Of a stretch of DNA of 64,000 nt, positions 45,771-54,290 are shown in pieces. The position numbers and the translations under genes were made by a program. Under the pieces are notes generated by a model. It was not told the DNA's origin, did not search any database, and saw only the letters and a list, made by a program, of their open reading frames with translations. The DNA comes from Lederbergia lenta NBRC 16444 (GTDB lineage Bacteria; Bacillota; Bacilli; Bacillales; Bacillaceae_C): positions 372,001-436,000 of the forward strand of contig NZ_BCVC01000002.1 in assembly GCF_001591545.1 (NCBI RefSeq), given 5' to 3'. The stretch's first letter is position 1. Each line of letters begins with the position of its first letter.

Positions 45771-45809
45771 ACTAACAAACCCTAACAAATGCAAAAGACC
45801 CAAAGAGTA

Positions 45810-47153
45810 TTATCTCTTCGGGTTAATTTCTGATTTTGCAGCTTTTAGTAATACATCAGCAATATGAAATGCTTCTACTTTTCCTTGCAATCCAGCACGC
45901 TCAATTCCGAGTTTCATTTGTAAGAGGCAACCAGGATTGGCTGTCACTATTATTCCAGGTTGGACAGATTCTACGTGTTCCATTTTGTGGTCCAAGATTT
46001 GCATCGACATTTCTGGTTCAACAATATTGTATATACCAGCAGATCCACAACAACGATCCGCTTCAGGCATTTCGCGGAATTCGGCATTAGTAATGGCATT
46101 AAGTAATTGGCGAGGGGCGGCAGCAGTGTGCATCACATTTCGCAAGTGGCACGAATCTTGATAGGTGAATATAGCACCAGGTAAACACAATGAATATTCA
46201 CGATGAAAGTCCAATTCATACAGAATTTGTGAAATATCTCTTAGCTTCTGGGTAAATACCTTCGCGCGTTCGTTCCATTCAAAATCGTCAGCTAATAAAT
46301 GGTCATAGCCAATAAGAAATCCGCCACATCCACCAGCATTTGTTACAATATAGTCTGCGTTTGTATCTTCAAATGCGGCAATATTCTTTTTAGCCAGCTC
46401 GATTGCTTTCGCTTTTTCTCCACTATGTCCATGCAATGCTCCGCAACAACCTTGACTTTTAGGTATAACGACATCGCATCCAGCCATTTGTAGCAACTCT
46501 AATGTTGCATCATTCGTTTTCATGAACATTGTATCCATAAGACAGCCAGAAAAAAATGCGACAGTTTTCGTTTTTACTGTATTTGCTTGTAAAAAATCTG
46601 GTCGCTCCTTCATCTCGTTCTTTTTTGGGACTTCCGGCAATACACGTTCCATTTGTGCGAGGTTTTCAGGGAATAGCTTCATAAATCCAATTTTTCGAAC
46701 CGTTTTTTGTAAACCCGAACGTTGGTAAAAACCGAGCAACCCGGTGAGGTTTACCATTCTATTTTGATGTGGAAATAGTCCCTCAAACACCGTGTTTCGT
46801 ACAGCTTTTACAGAAACGCTATGTTTTTTGTTTTGAGAAATAATATCTCGAGCATCCTCTAAAAGCATGCCGTAATTTACACCGGCAGGGCAAGCTGGTT
46901 CGCATGCCCTACATCCAAGACAAAGATCAAGTGATTCTTCCACATCATCATCAAATTCAATCATGCCATCTGCCACTGCTTTCATTAACGCAATTCGACC
47001 TCGAGGCGAGTGTTTTTCTTGAAAATTTGTTTCGATATATGTAGGGCAAGCAGGTAGACAAAATCCACAGCGCATGCAGTTTAGAAGCTCGTCCATATCC
47101 ATCTTTTCTGCAAATTGTTGTTGAATTTTTTTACTTTCTTCTGTTGCGATCAT
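45810..47153 (-). CDS. glcF: Glycolate oxidase iron-sulfur subunit
   Basis: This 447-residue protein has two 4Fe-4S ferredoxin clusters in the first 90 residues (CMRCGFCLPACP and CLGCRACEPACP) and two CCG domains (GCCGALHG; CCGSAG). It accepts electrons from the flavin subunit GlcD and passes them to the respiratory chain. Its start overlaps the glcD stop (ATGA). No separate glcE is present, as in B. subtilis ysfCD. Confidence 0.92.
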   Translation of the reverse strand: MIATEESKKIQQQFAEKMDMDELLNCMRCGFCLPACPTYIETNFQEKHSPRGRIALMKAVADGMIEFDDDVEESLDLCLGCRACEPACPAGVNYGMLLEDARDIISQNKKHSVSVKAVRNTVFEGLFPHQNRMVNLTGLLGFYQRSGLQKTVRKIGFMKLFPENLAQMERVLPEVPKKNEMKERPDFLQANTVKTKTVAFFSGCLMDTMFMKTNDATLELLQMAGCDVVIPKSQGCCGALHGHSGEKAKAIELAKKNIAAFEDTNADYIVTNAGGCGGFLIGYDHLLADDFEWNERAKVFTQKLRDISQILYELDFHREYSLCLPGAIFTYQDSCHLRNVMHTAAAPRQLLNAITNAEFREMPEADRCCGSAGIYNIVEPEMSMQILDHKMEHVESVQPGIIVTANPGCLLQMKLGIERAGLQGKVEAFHIADVLLKAAKSEINPKR

Positions 47154-48562
47154 CTTGCTACCACCACTCTTTTTCTACTTTCTTTTGCAAACATTTTCCC
47201 TGGATTCATAATATTATTTGGATCAAATGCATGCTTAATCGAATGCATCGCTGCAATACCTTCCGGTCCAAGCTTCCATTCTAAATAAGGTGCCTTGACA
47301 AGCCCAACACCGTGTTCACCTGTAATTGTTCCACCTAGATCAATTGCAACAGCAAAAATTTCTTCAAATGCTTTTTCCACACGTTCCATTTCTTCTTGAT
47401 CACGTATATCAGTGGGACATGTAGGATGTAAATTTCCATCTCCAGCGTGCCCAAATGTACAAATTTTCACATCATATTTCTCTGCGATTTTTTCTATCGC
47501 ATTAACCATTTTTGCTATTTCAGATCGCGGAACAGTCGCGTCTTCTAGAATTGTTGTTGGTTTAAGTCTTGCCAAGGCCGACAGTGCAGAACGCCGTGCA
47601 GCACTTAATAATTCTGCTGTTTTCTCATCTTTAGCAATCTCAACTGATTCAGCATCTTCTTCTCGACAAATCGCTGCAATCATTTCCATATCGCGTTCAA
47701 CAACTTCGGGAGGACCATCTTGCTCAATTAATAAAACCGCCTTCACATTCGTTGGCAGCCCAATCTTCGCAAAATCCTCAACAGCTTCAAGTGTTGGCTG
47801 ATCTAAAAATTCAAGTGTCGCGGGAATAATTTTATTTGATATTATTTTAGAAACAGAACGAGCGGCAGCATCAAGGTTTTGATAAAGAGCAAGTAATGTT
47901 TTCTTCGTTTCCGGCATAGGGATAAGTTTTAATGTAGCTTCTGTAATAATACCGAGCGTCCCTTCAGATCCCACGAACAAACGAGTAAGATCATACCCGG
48001 CAACATCTTTAGCCAATTTACCACCAGTACGAATAATATCTCCATTAGGGAGGACTGCTTCAATGGCCAAAACATAATCCCGGGTAACACCGTATTTAAG
48101 GCCACGTAATCCACCGGAATTTTCATTTAAATTTCCACCAATGGTTGAGATACTCATGGAGCTTGGATCTGGTGGGTAAAATAACCCTTTTGCTTCGACA
48201 GCTTTAATTAGATCAATGGTAATAGTCCCTGGTTGAACTGTAACTGTTAAGTTATCTTCGTCAATTTCAAGAATTTGGTTCATATGTTTAAACAATAAAA
48301 CAATTCCACCTTCGGTTGGAGTCGTCCCAGCACATAGGTTTGTCCCAGATCCTCTTGGAACAATAGGAACCTTATTTTTATTGCAAAAACGTAATATCTT
48401 TGAAACCTCCTCTGTGTTTCGGGGAGAAACAACAGCATCAGGCATGGATTGGTACTGTGGAGATGCATCATATGAATATACTAATCTGCCAACTTGAGAA
48501 TCATCAAAATTCTCCTTGCCGACAATAGAGATAAGTTTTTCTGAAATCTGCGTTGAAAGCAT
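47150..48562 (-). CDS. glcD: Glycolate oxidase FAD-binding subunit
   Basis: This 470-residue protein has the FAD_binding_4 domain (VVSPRNTEEVSKILRFCN; PRGSGTNLCAG; GGNLNENSGGLRGLKYG) and the C-terminal FAD-oxidase domain (GHAGDGNLHP; GEHGVG). It oxidises glycolate or D-lactate-like 2-hydroxy acids. GAGGGA 8 nt upstream supports the ATG at 48562 over one at 48577. It is first in a two-gene operon with glcF. Confidence 0.92.
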   Translation of the reverse strand: MLSTQISEKLISIVGKENFDDSQVGRLVYSYDASPQYQSMPDAVVSPRNTEEVSKILRFCNKNKVPIVPRGSGTNLCAGTTPTEGGIVLLFKHMNQILEIDEDNLTVTVQPGTITIDLIKAVEAKGLFYPPDPSSMSISTIGGNLNENSGGLRGLKYGVTRDYVLAIEAVLPNGDIIRTGGKLAKDVAGYDLTRLFVGSEGTLGIITEATLKLIPMPETKKTLLALYQNLDAAARSVSKIISNKIIPATLEFLDQPTLEAVEDFAKIGLPTNVKAVLLIEQDGPPEVVERDMEMIAAICREEDAESVEIAKDEKTAELLSAARRSALSALARLKPTTILEDATVPRSEIAKMVNAIEKIAEKYDVKICTFGHAGDGNLHPTCPTDIRDQEEMERVEKAFEEIFAVAIDLGGTITGEHGVGLVKAPYLEWKLGPEGIAAMHSIKHAFDPNNIMNPGKMFAKESRKRVVVAR

Positions 48563-48594
48563 TATTTTTTCCCTCATTTCTATAACTATATTTA

Positions 48595-48623
48595 ATTATA
48601 GAAATGTAAGGGCTTTTACGCAA
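48595..48623 (-). promoter_or_regulatory. Sigma-A promoter of glcDF
   Basis: On the minus strand TTGCGT (48623-48618), 17 bp, TATAAT (48600-48595). It ends 33 nt before the glcD start. Confidence 0.75.
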
Positions 48624-48636
48624 GGGGAGAGAGTGC

Positions 48637-48687
48637 AAAGTGCCAGGCACCAAAACAATTCAGAATTGTTTCGGTGCCTGGCACTGG
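48637..48687. repeat. 51-bp palindromic repeat, copy 2
   Basis: These 51 bases match 41134-41184 exactly. The palindrome is 48639-48685. It lies 6 bp after the stop of the CotF-like gene on the minus strand, and just upstream of the glcD promoter. Confidence 0.88.
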
Positions 48688-48692
48688 TTCAA

Positions 48693-49025
48693 TTATTGCA
48701 TTGTTCCGTTGTATGGAAATTGGTTAGAGTATCCAGCGTGTTGTTGGTAAGATTGTTGAATTTTTTGTTGATCCTCTGCTTCTAATTTATACCAACCTTT
48801 TTGGAACATGGAGACGAATAGATCTCGTTGTTTCTGTTGTGTTTCATTAAAAATAGTAAGTATATCATCGTAAAGATGCTGGTGGCTAGCTTCGTGTAAA
48901 GCTATAGTATAGGCATTTGTCATATATTTTTCGGTTGATAGCATATCATTTAGAAAATCACGTTCATTCATTTGCGGTGTTTTGGGAACTTGCATCGAAG
49001 GATTTTGAATTTTTTGGTTTGGCAT
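48693..49025 (-). CDS. CotF-like spore coat protein
   Basis: This 110-residue protein has a CotF-type helical domain (NERDFLNDMLSTEKYMTNAYTIALHEASHQHLYDDIL region) and a Gln/Tyr/Asn-rich C-terminus. AGGAGG 7 nt before 49025 sets the start; the longer frame to 49124 is an artefact. It resembles B. subtilis YusN, which also lies next to fadM. It lies 16 bp after the preceding coat-like gene. Confidence 0.8.
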   Translation of the reverse strand: MPNQKIQNPSMQVPKTPQMNERDFLNDMLSTEKYMTNAYTIALHEASHQHLYDDILTIFNETQQKQRDLFVSMFQKGWYKLEAEDQQKIQQSYQQHAGYSNQFPYNGTMQ

Positions 49026-49041
49026 CGATAAGCCTCCTTTG

Positions 49042-49311
49042 TCATTGGATAAATGTATTTGATTGTTGCTTTTCTTGTAAATGTCCAAGTAATTTTTCAT
49101 AATGTTGTTGATGCATTTGTCCACAGGAATTAATTAACGCCTTAATTTGCTGATCTTGACATTGACTTGCAGCGAAATGAGCCTTTTTCATTGCCAATAA
49201 ATTCCACGCGAGCATATCATTAATATAGGCAAAGTCTTTTGTCGTGATAATATGGGGTGGTTGCTGCATGACATTTTGTTGATTTTGCTGATTCATTTGT
49301 TGATTTTGCAA
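49042..49311 (-). CDS. Small coat-F-like spore protein
   Basis: This 89-residue protein has a Gln/Asn-rich start (MQNQQMNQQNQQN) and a helical core (TKDFAYINDMLAWNLLAMKK) similar to the CotF/YraD group. It starts at TTG 8 nt after AAAGGAGG. It is co-transcribed with the CotF-like gene and probably expressed in the mother cell. Confidence 0.75.
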   Translation of the reverse strand: MQNQQMNQQNQQNVMQQPPHIITTKDFAYINDMLAWNLLAMKKAHFAASQCQDQQIKALINSCGQMHQQHYEKLLGHLQEKQQSNTFIQ

Positions 49312-49375
49312 ATTATTTCCTCCTTTATTTTGGAAGTTAAATATTGTTATTTAAAAGTTTTTACGAATAGTGTTG

Positions 49376-49512
49376 ACCTTCAGCTCCTGTGCCTATTGAT
49401 TAGCAGATTTTGGGATTCCTTACAATTGATAAGTAAAAAACGATTTGTCATCATTAAGGTTTCCTTTCGCACACTCTGTTACATCGATGATCAAGACACT
49501 TGCGCTTTTGCT
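49376..49512 (+). repeat. Dispersed Bacillaceae-type repeat, copy C (degenerate)
   Basis: It begins with CAGCTCCTGTGCCTA, contains GTCATCATTAAGG (compare GTCATATTAAGG in copy A) and ends CACTTGCGCTTTTG (compare GGCGCTTGCGCTTTT). It occupies most of the 317-bp gap between the coat genes and fadM, in which I see no gene. Confidence 0.6.
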
Positions 49513-49628
49513 CTATTCACGTCTTATCATGCCAGGTGTATACGAATTTATACTAAAATTGAAGGCGAGATGCTATATTTAATAAGAGGGATTATTTGTA
49601 GCTTTGTAGAAGAGAGGAGTGGATCTCC

Positions 49629-50549
49629 GTGGAAAAAGCAATGCGCAATTTCTTTTTATTTTTATCGAAAAATAAAACACTTACGAAGGCAGCAAAAAAA
49701 TACGGTCTTAAGTTTGGGGCTGCAAGATTTGTGGCAGGAGATACCCTTGAACAAGCAATTCAAGTGATCAAAGAAATGAATGATAAAGGTCTTGCTGTTA
49801 CAATTGATTACTTAGGTGAATTTGTCGATAATGAAACAGAAGCAAATATAATGGTTAAAAATGCTATTGAGGCGATTAAAGCCATTGCGCAATATGGTCT
49901 TAACTCTCAAGTATCTTTGAAACTCACTTCAATGGGATTAGATCTCTCAGATGAACTTGTTTTGGAAAATATGCAGAAAATCATGAATACGGCAGAAGAG
50001 AATCATGTATTCATTACGATCGATATGGAAGATTTCACACGTTGTCAAAAAACATTAGACATGTTCAAACATTTAAAAATGAAATATGAAAATGTCGGGA
50101 CCGTAATTCAAGCATATTTATATCGTACAAAAGCAGATATGGTTGATTTGGAGGAATATTCCCCGAATCTACGTTTAGTTAAAGGGGCTTATAAGGAATC
50201 GTCTAAAGTAGCTTTCCCGGAAAAAGAGGATGTAGATAATAATTTTAAGGAGATCATTAAAATCCATCTATTAAATGGTCATTACACAGCGATCGCTACA
50301 CATGATGACATGATTATTGATTTTGTGAAAAAGTTTGTAAAGAATAAGGCGATTCCAAAAGAGCAGTTTGAATTTCAAATGTTGTATGGTATAAGACCTG
50401 AACAACAAATAGAATTAGTGGAGCAAGGTTATAAAATGCGAGTATATATACCATATGGTACAGATTGGTACGGATATTTTATGCGCAGACTTGCGGAACG
50501 ACCAGCTAATGTCATGTTTGTGTTGAAAGGCATTTTTACTAAAAAATAA
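49629..50549 (+). CDS. fadM: Proline dehydrogenase family protein (FadM/PutB type)
   Basis: This 306-residue flavin-dependent TIM-barrel protein belongs to the proline dehydrogenase family: ITIDMEDFTRCQKTLDMF, VIQAYLYRT, LRLVKGAYKE, and the FAD-site RRLAERPAN near the end. It would oxidise proline to pyrroline-5-carboxylate. The start is GTG behind GAGGAG. B. subtilis has the homologue fadM (yusM) at the same place upstream of fadNAE; its link to fatty acid use is unclear. Confidence 0.88.
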   Translation: MEKAMRNFFLFLSKNKTLTKAAKKYGLKFGAARFVAGDTLEQAIQVIKEMNDKGLAVTIDYLGEFVDNETEANIMVKNAIEAIKAIAQYGLNSQVSLKLTSMGLDLSDELVLENMQKIMNTAEENHVFITIDMEDFTRCQKTLDMFKHLKMKYENVGTVIQAYLYRTKADMVDLEEYSPNLRLVKGAYKESSKVAFPEKEDVDNNFKEIIKIHLLNGHYTAIATHDDMIIDFVKKFVKNKAIPKEQFEFQMLYGIRPEQQIELVEQGYKMRVYIPYGTDWYGYFMRRLAERPANVMFVLKGIFTKK

Positions 50550-50641
50550 CATAATCTATTGTATATTTTGATTGCAAGCTAAGGTGAAATCCGATATATT
50601 AATAATAATCATACATTTACTTATATTTTTTTAATTAAAAA

Positions 50642-50659
50642 TGAGTGAGTGTTCATTCA
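50642..50659 (+). promoter_or_regulatory. FadR operator upstream of fadN
   Basis: TGAGTGAGTGTTCATTCA matches the B. subtilis FadR consensus TGAATGAMTANTCATTCA with two substitutions. It lies 25 nt before the fadN start codon. FadR (TetR family) would repress until long-chain acyl-CoA is present. Confidence 0.85.
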
Positions 50660-50683
50660 AGAAAAGTGAAGGGGGAATATAAT

Positions 50684-53068
50684 GTGTCTTACAGCATTAA
50701 AAAAGCAGCTGTCCTTGGCTCTGGAGTAATGGGTTCTGGAATTGCAGCCCATCTCGCTAATATTGGTATTCCAACGCTACTTTTAGATGTCGTGCCAAAG
50801 GAGCCAACGGCAGAAGAAACAGTTAATGGTCTAACGCTCGAAGATAAAAAGGTAAGGGATAGACTTGCTAATAATGCATTAGAAAAATTAATAAAACAAA
50901 AACCAGCCCCGCTTACGAACAAAGAAAATGTAGCATTAATTACTGCTGGAAATCTTGATGATGATTTACAAAAATTATCAGAAATAGATTGGATCATTGA
51001 AGTAGTTGTTGAAAATCTAGAGGTAAAAAAGAAAGTATTTGAACAAGTTGATCATTATCGAAAAGCAGGGAGCATTGTCAGCTCGAATACATCGGGAATT
51101 TCCGTTGAGTCAATGTCTGATGGACGTTCAGATGATTTTCAAAAGCATTTTATGGGCACTCATTTCTTTAATCCCCCTAGATACTTAAAACTATTAGAAA
51201 TTATTCCAACGAAGAAAACAGATCCAGCTGTACTCCGATTTATGCGAATATTCAGCGAAGATGTACTTGGAAAAGGTGTTGTCATCGCGAAGGACACGCC
51301 GAATTTTATCGCCAATCGAATTGGAACATATGGCTTACTTATAACGGTTAGGGAAATGTTAAAAGGAGGCTATAGCATTGGTGAAATTGATTCAATCACT
51401 GGCACATTGATAGGTCGTCCAAAAAGCGCTACGTTTCGAACATTGGATGTTGTTGGATTAGATACATTTATTCATGTTGCTAATAATGTATATGATCAAG
51501 TGGAGGGTGAAGAAAAACAAGTTTTTGCCGTTCCAGAATTTATGAGGAATATGCAGGAAAAGGGCTGGCTTGGTAGCAAATCGGGTCAAGGGTTTTATCT
51601 GAAGAAGGGCAAAGAAATTCTTGAGTTGAATCCAGAAACGATGGAATATGAAGGGCGCAAAAAGTTGAAAACACCTGGACTGGAGATGGCTAAACAGGCA
51701 AAAGGAACAATAAATAAAATGAAAGCGCTTGTACATTTGGGTGATCGGGCAGGAGAGTTGCTTTGGAATATTACCGCTCCAGTCCTCGCCATTTCAGCAG
51801 AATTACTAGGTAATATTGCCGATGATATTATCTCGATAGATAAGGCGATGAAGTGGGGGTTTGGTTGGAAGTACGGTCCTTTTGAAATCTGGGATGCGAT
51901 TGGTGTAGAGAAATCCGTGCAAAAGATGGAGAAGGACGGCATTAGGGTTCCGGTTTGGGTAAAGGCAATGTTAGAGCAAGGAAATACATCATTTTATAAA
52001 GAGGAAGATGGGACGAAATTATTTTATTCTAATGGAGAGTATAAAGAGATAGCTGTAAATCCGAAAGTCATAGATTTAAAGTTATTGAAAAAGCAAGAAA
52101 AGTTGCTGAAAAAAAATACAGGTGCAAGTTTAATAGACATTGGTGATGACGTTGTTCTACTCGAATTCCATTCACCGAATAATGCAATTGGTTTTGATAT
52201 TATCCAAATGATTAATGATGCAATTGAAGAAACGGAAAAAAATTATAAAGGACTCGTTATCGGAAACCAAGGGAAAAACTTCTGCGTTGGAGCCAACCTA
52301 GCGATGATTTTGATGGCCGCCCAAGATGACGATATTTTTGAAGTAGATATGGTAATTCGTCAATTCCAGCAGGCAATGATGAAAATAAAATATAGTGAGA
52401 AGCCAGTGGTTGTAGCGCCGTTTGGGATGACACTTGGCGGTGGCGCTGAAGTTTGTTTACCGGCAGCACATATCCAAGCATCAATGGAAACATATATCGG
52501 ACTTGTTGAAGCAGGTGTTGGCCTGATACCAGGTGGCGGCGGAAACAAAGAGCTATATATTAAAACATTGCAGGGAATGCCAAAAGGAATAGAGTTTGAT
52601 TTGCAAAAGGTCGCCAATAAAGTATTTGAAACAATAGCAATGGCGAAGGTGTCTACATCAGCAGATGAAGCCTATGACAATGGATTTCTTAATAGAAATG
52701 ATGGTATTAGCGTGAATGGAGATCATTTACTTTATGATGCAAAACAAGCGGTAATTGGAATGTATAACAATGGCTATCAACCACCTTCACGAAAAAAAGT
52801 GCCAGTCACCGGAGAAACCGGATATGCCACTTTATTACTTGGTGCAGAAACGATGCGTCTATCAGGATATATTTCAGATCATGATATGAAAATAGCTAAG
52901 AAAATAGCATATGTTATTGCTGGTGGCAAGGTACCATTCGGTACAGAAGTGGATGAACAATATTTGCTAGATCTTGAAAGAGAAGCGTTTTTAAGCCTTG
53001 TGGCTGAGCCAAAATCGCAACAACGTATGCAACATATGCTCGTAAAGGGTAAACCACTTAGAAACTGA
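50684..53068 (+). CDS. fadN: Fatty-acid oxidation protein: enoyl-CoA hydratase / 3-hydroxyacyl-CoA dehydrogenase
   Basis: This 794-residue bifunctional enzyme has the NAD-binding motif GSGVMGSGIA (residues 11-20) and 3HCDH signatures (HFFNPPRYLKLLEIIP; DTPNFIANRIG) in the first half. The crotonase domain (about 500-690; GNQGKNFCVGANL, GMTLGGGAEV) lies in the second. This N-terminal dehydrogenase/C-terminal hydratase order is as in B. subtilis FadN. AAGGGGG precedes the GTG at 50684. It is followed 30 bp later by fadA. Confidence 0.93.
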   Translation: MSYSIKKAAVLGSGVMGSGIAAHLANIGIPTLLLDVVPKEPTAEETVNGLTLEDKKVRDRLANNALEKLIKQKPAPLTNKENVALITAGNLDDDLQKLSEIDWIIEVVVENLEVKKKVFEQVDHYRKAGSIVSSNTSGISVESMSDGRSDDFQKHFMGTHFFNPPRYLKLLEIIPTKKTDPAVLRFMRIFSEDVLGKGVVIAKDTPNFIANRIGTYGLLITVREMLKGGYSIGEIDSITGTLIGRPKSATFRTLDVVGLDTFIHVANNVYDQVEGEEKQVFAVPEFMRNMQEKGWLGSKSGQGFYLKKGKEILELNPETMEYEGRKKLKTPGLEMAKQAKGTINKMKALVHLGDRAGELLWNITAPVLAISAELLGNIADDIISIDKAMKWGFGWKYGPFEIWDAIGVEKSVQKMEKDGIRVPVWVKAMLEQGNTSFYKEEDGTKLFYSNGEYKEIAVNPKVIDLKLLKKQEKLLKKNTGASLIDIGDDVVLLEFHSPNNAIGFDIIQMINDAIEETEKNYKGLVIGNQGKNFCVGANLAMILMAAQDDDIFEVDMVIRQFQQAMMKIKYSEKPVVVAPFGMTLGGGAEVCLPAAHIQASMETYIGLVEAGVGLIPGGGGNKELYIKTLQGMPKGIEFDLQKVANKVFETIAMAKVSTSADEAYDNGFLNRNDGISVNGDHLLYDAKQAVIGMYNNGYQPPSRKKVPVTGETGYATLLLGAETMRLSGYISDHDMKIAKKIAYVIAGGKVPFGTEVDEQYLLDLEREAFLSLVAEPKSQQRMQHMLVKGKPLRN

Positions 53069-53098
53069 TTGAAAGTTTAAGAGGAAGAGGGGGATTAT

Positions 53099-54277
53099 AT
53101 GCGTGAGGCGGTTATCGTTACTGGTGCTAGGACACCAGTTGGTAGGGCGAAAAAAGGCACGCTTGCTTATACAAGACCTGATGACTTAGGAGCGTTAGCG
53201 GTAAAAGAAACGCTAAAACGTGCGGGGAATTACGAAGGAAACATTGATGATCTAATTATTGGTTGTGCCATGCCTGAAGCGGAACAAGGTTTAAATATGG
53301 CGAGAAATATTGGTGGATTGGCAGGGTTACCAGATACTGTACCAGCAATTACGATAAATCGTTATTGCTCGTCCGGCTTGCAGTCTATTGCTTATGCTGC
53401 AGAGAGAATCATGCTCGGCGCTTCGAATACGATTATTGCTGGTGGAGCAGAATCAATGAGTATAGTTCCAATGATGGGGCATGTAGTGAGACCAAATATC
53501 AAGCTGGCTGAAACTTCGCCAGCCTATTATATGGGAATGGGTCACACTGCAGAAGAAGTGGCAGAAAAGTTTGGCATATCGAGAGAAGAGCAAGACAGAT
53601 TTGCTGTTAGGAGCCATCAGAAGGCTGCTAAAGCAATCGCCAACGGAAAATTTGATGAGGAGATTGTTTCAGTAGATGTGATCAACAAATATGTTGGATC
53701 GGATAATAAAGTGAAAGAACATAGGATTCAATTTGATAAAGATGAAGGCGTTCGCCCTAATACAAATATGGAGGTACTGTCTAAATTACGACCAGCTTTT
53801 TCAGTAACGGGATCAGTGACTGCAGGAAATTCCTCACAAACGAGTGATGGAGCAGCTGCGGTTATGGTAATGGATCGAGAAAAAGCAGATTCCCTTGGGT
53901 TAAAGCCACTCGTGAAATTTCGTTCATTTGCAGTTGCAGGAGTACCGCCAGAAATAATGGGTATTGGACCCGTTAAGGCCATACCAAAAGCGCTAAAAAT
54001 GGCTGGACTTGAGCTTAACGATATCGGTTTATTTGAATTAAATGAAGCATTTGCTTCTCAATCAATTCAAGTCATTAGAGAGCTTGGTCTAAATGAAGAA
54101 ATTGTTAATGTAAATGGCGGTGCAATCGCATTGGGTCATCCACTTGGTTGTACAGGAACAAAATTAACATTAACTCTCGCACATGAAATGAAACGACGAA
54201 ATGTTGAATTTGGAATAGTCACAATGTGTATTGGTGGAGGAATGGGTGCAGCGGGAGTATTTGAATTAATTTCCTAA
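53099..54277 (+). CDS. fadA: Acetyl-CoA C-acyltransferase (3-ketoacyl-CoA thiolase)
   Basis: This 392-residue thiolase cleaves 3-ketoacyl-CoA. The nucleophilic Cys lies in NRYCSSGLQ (about residue 91), and the catalytic His and Cys lie in [10 protein letters not shown] and [10 protein letters not shown]. It follows fadN and precedes fadE by 13 bp. Confidence 0.95.
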   Translation: MREAVIVTGARTPVGRAKKGTLAYTRPDDLGALAVKETLKRAGNYEGNIDDLIIGCAMPEAEQGLNMARNIGGLAGLPDTVPAITINRYCSSGLQSIAYAAERIMLGASNTIIAGGAESMSIVPMMGHVVRPNIKLAETSPAYYMGMGHTAEEVAEKFGISREEQDRFAVRSHQKAAKAIANGKFDEEIVSVDVINKYVGSDNKVKEHRIQFDKDEGVRPNTNMEVLSKLRPAFSVTGSVTAGNSSQTSDGAAAVMVMDREKADSLGLKPLVKFRSFAVAGVPPEIMGIGPVKAIPKALKMAGLELNDIGLFELNEAFASQSIQVIRELGLNEEIVNVNGGAIALGHPLGCTGTKLTLTLAHEMKRRNVEFGIVTMCIGGGMGAAGVFELIS

Positions 54278-54290
54278 GGGGGCTATTAAT

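Noticed and set aside
41134-48687. The two identical 51-bp palindromes as ends of a composite mobile element
   Set aside because: The DNA between them contains ordinary germination and metabolic genes with no transposase, and a third palindrome lies inside. Each copy is itself palindromic at a gene end.
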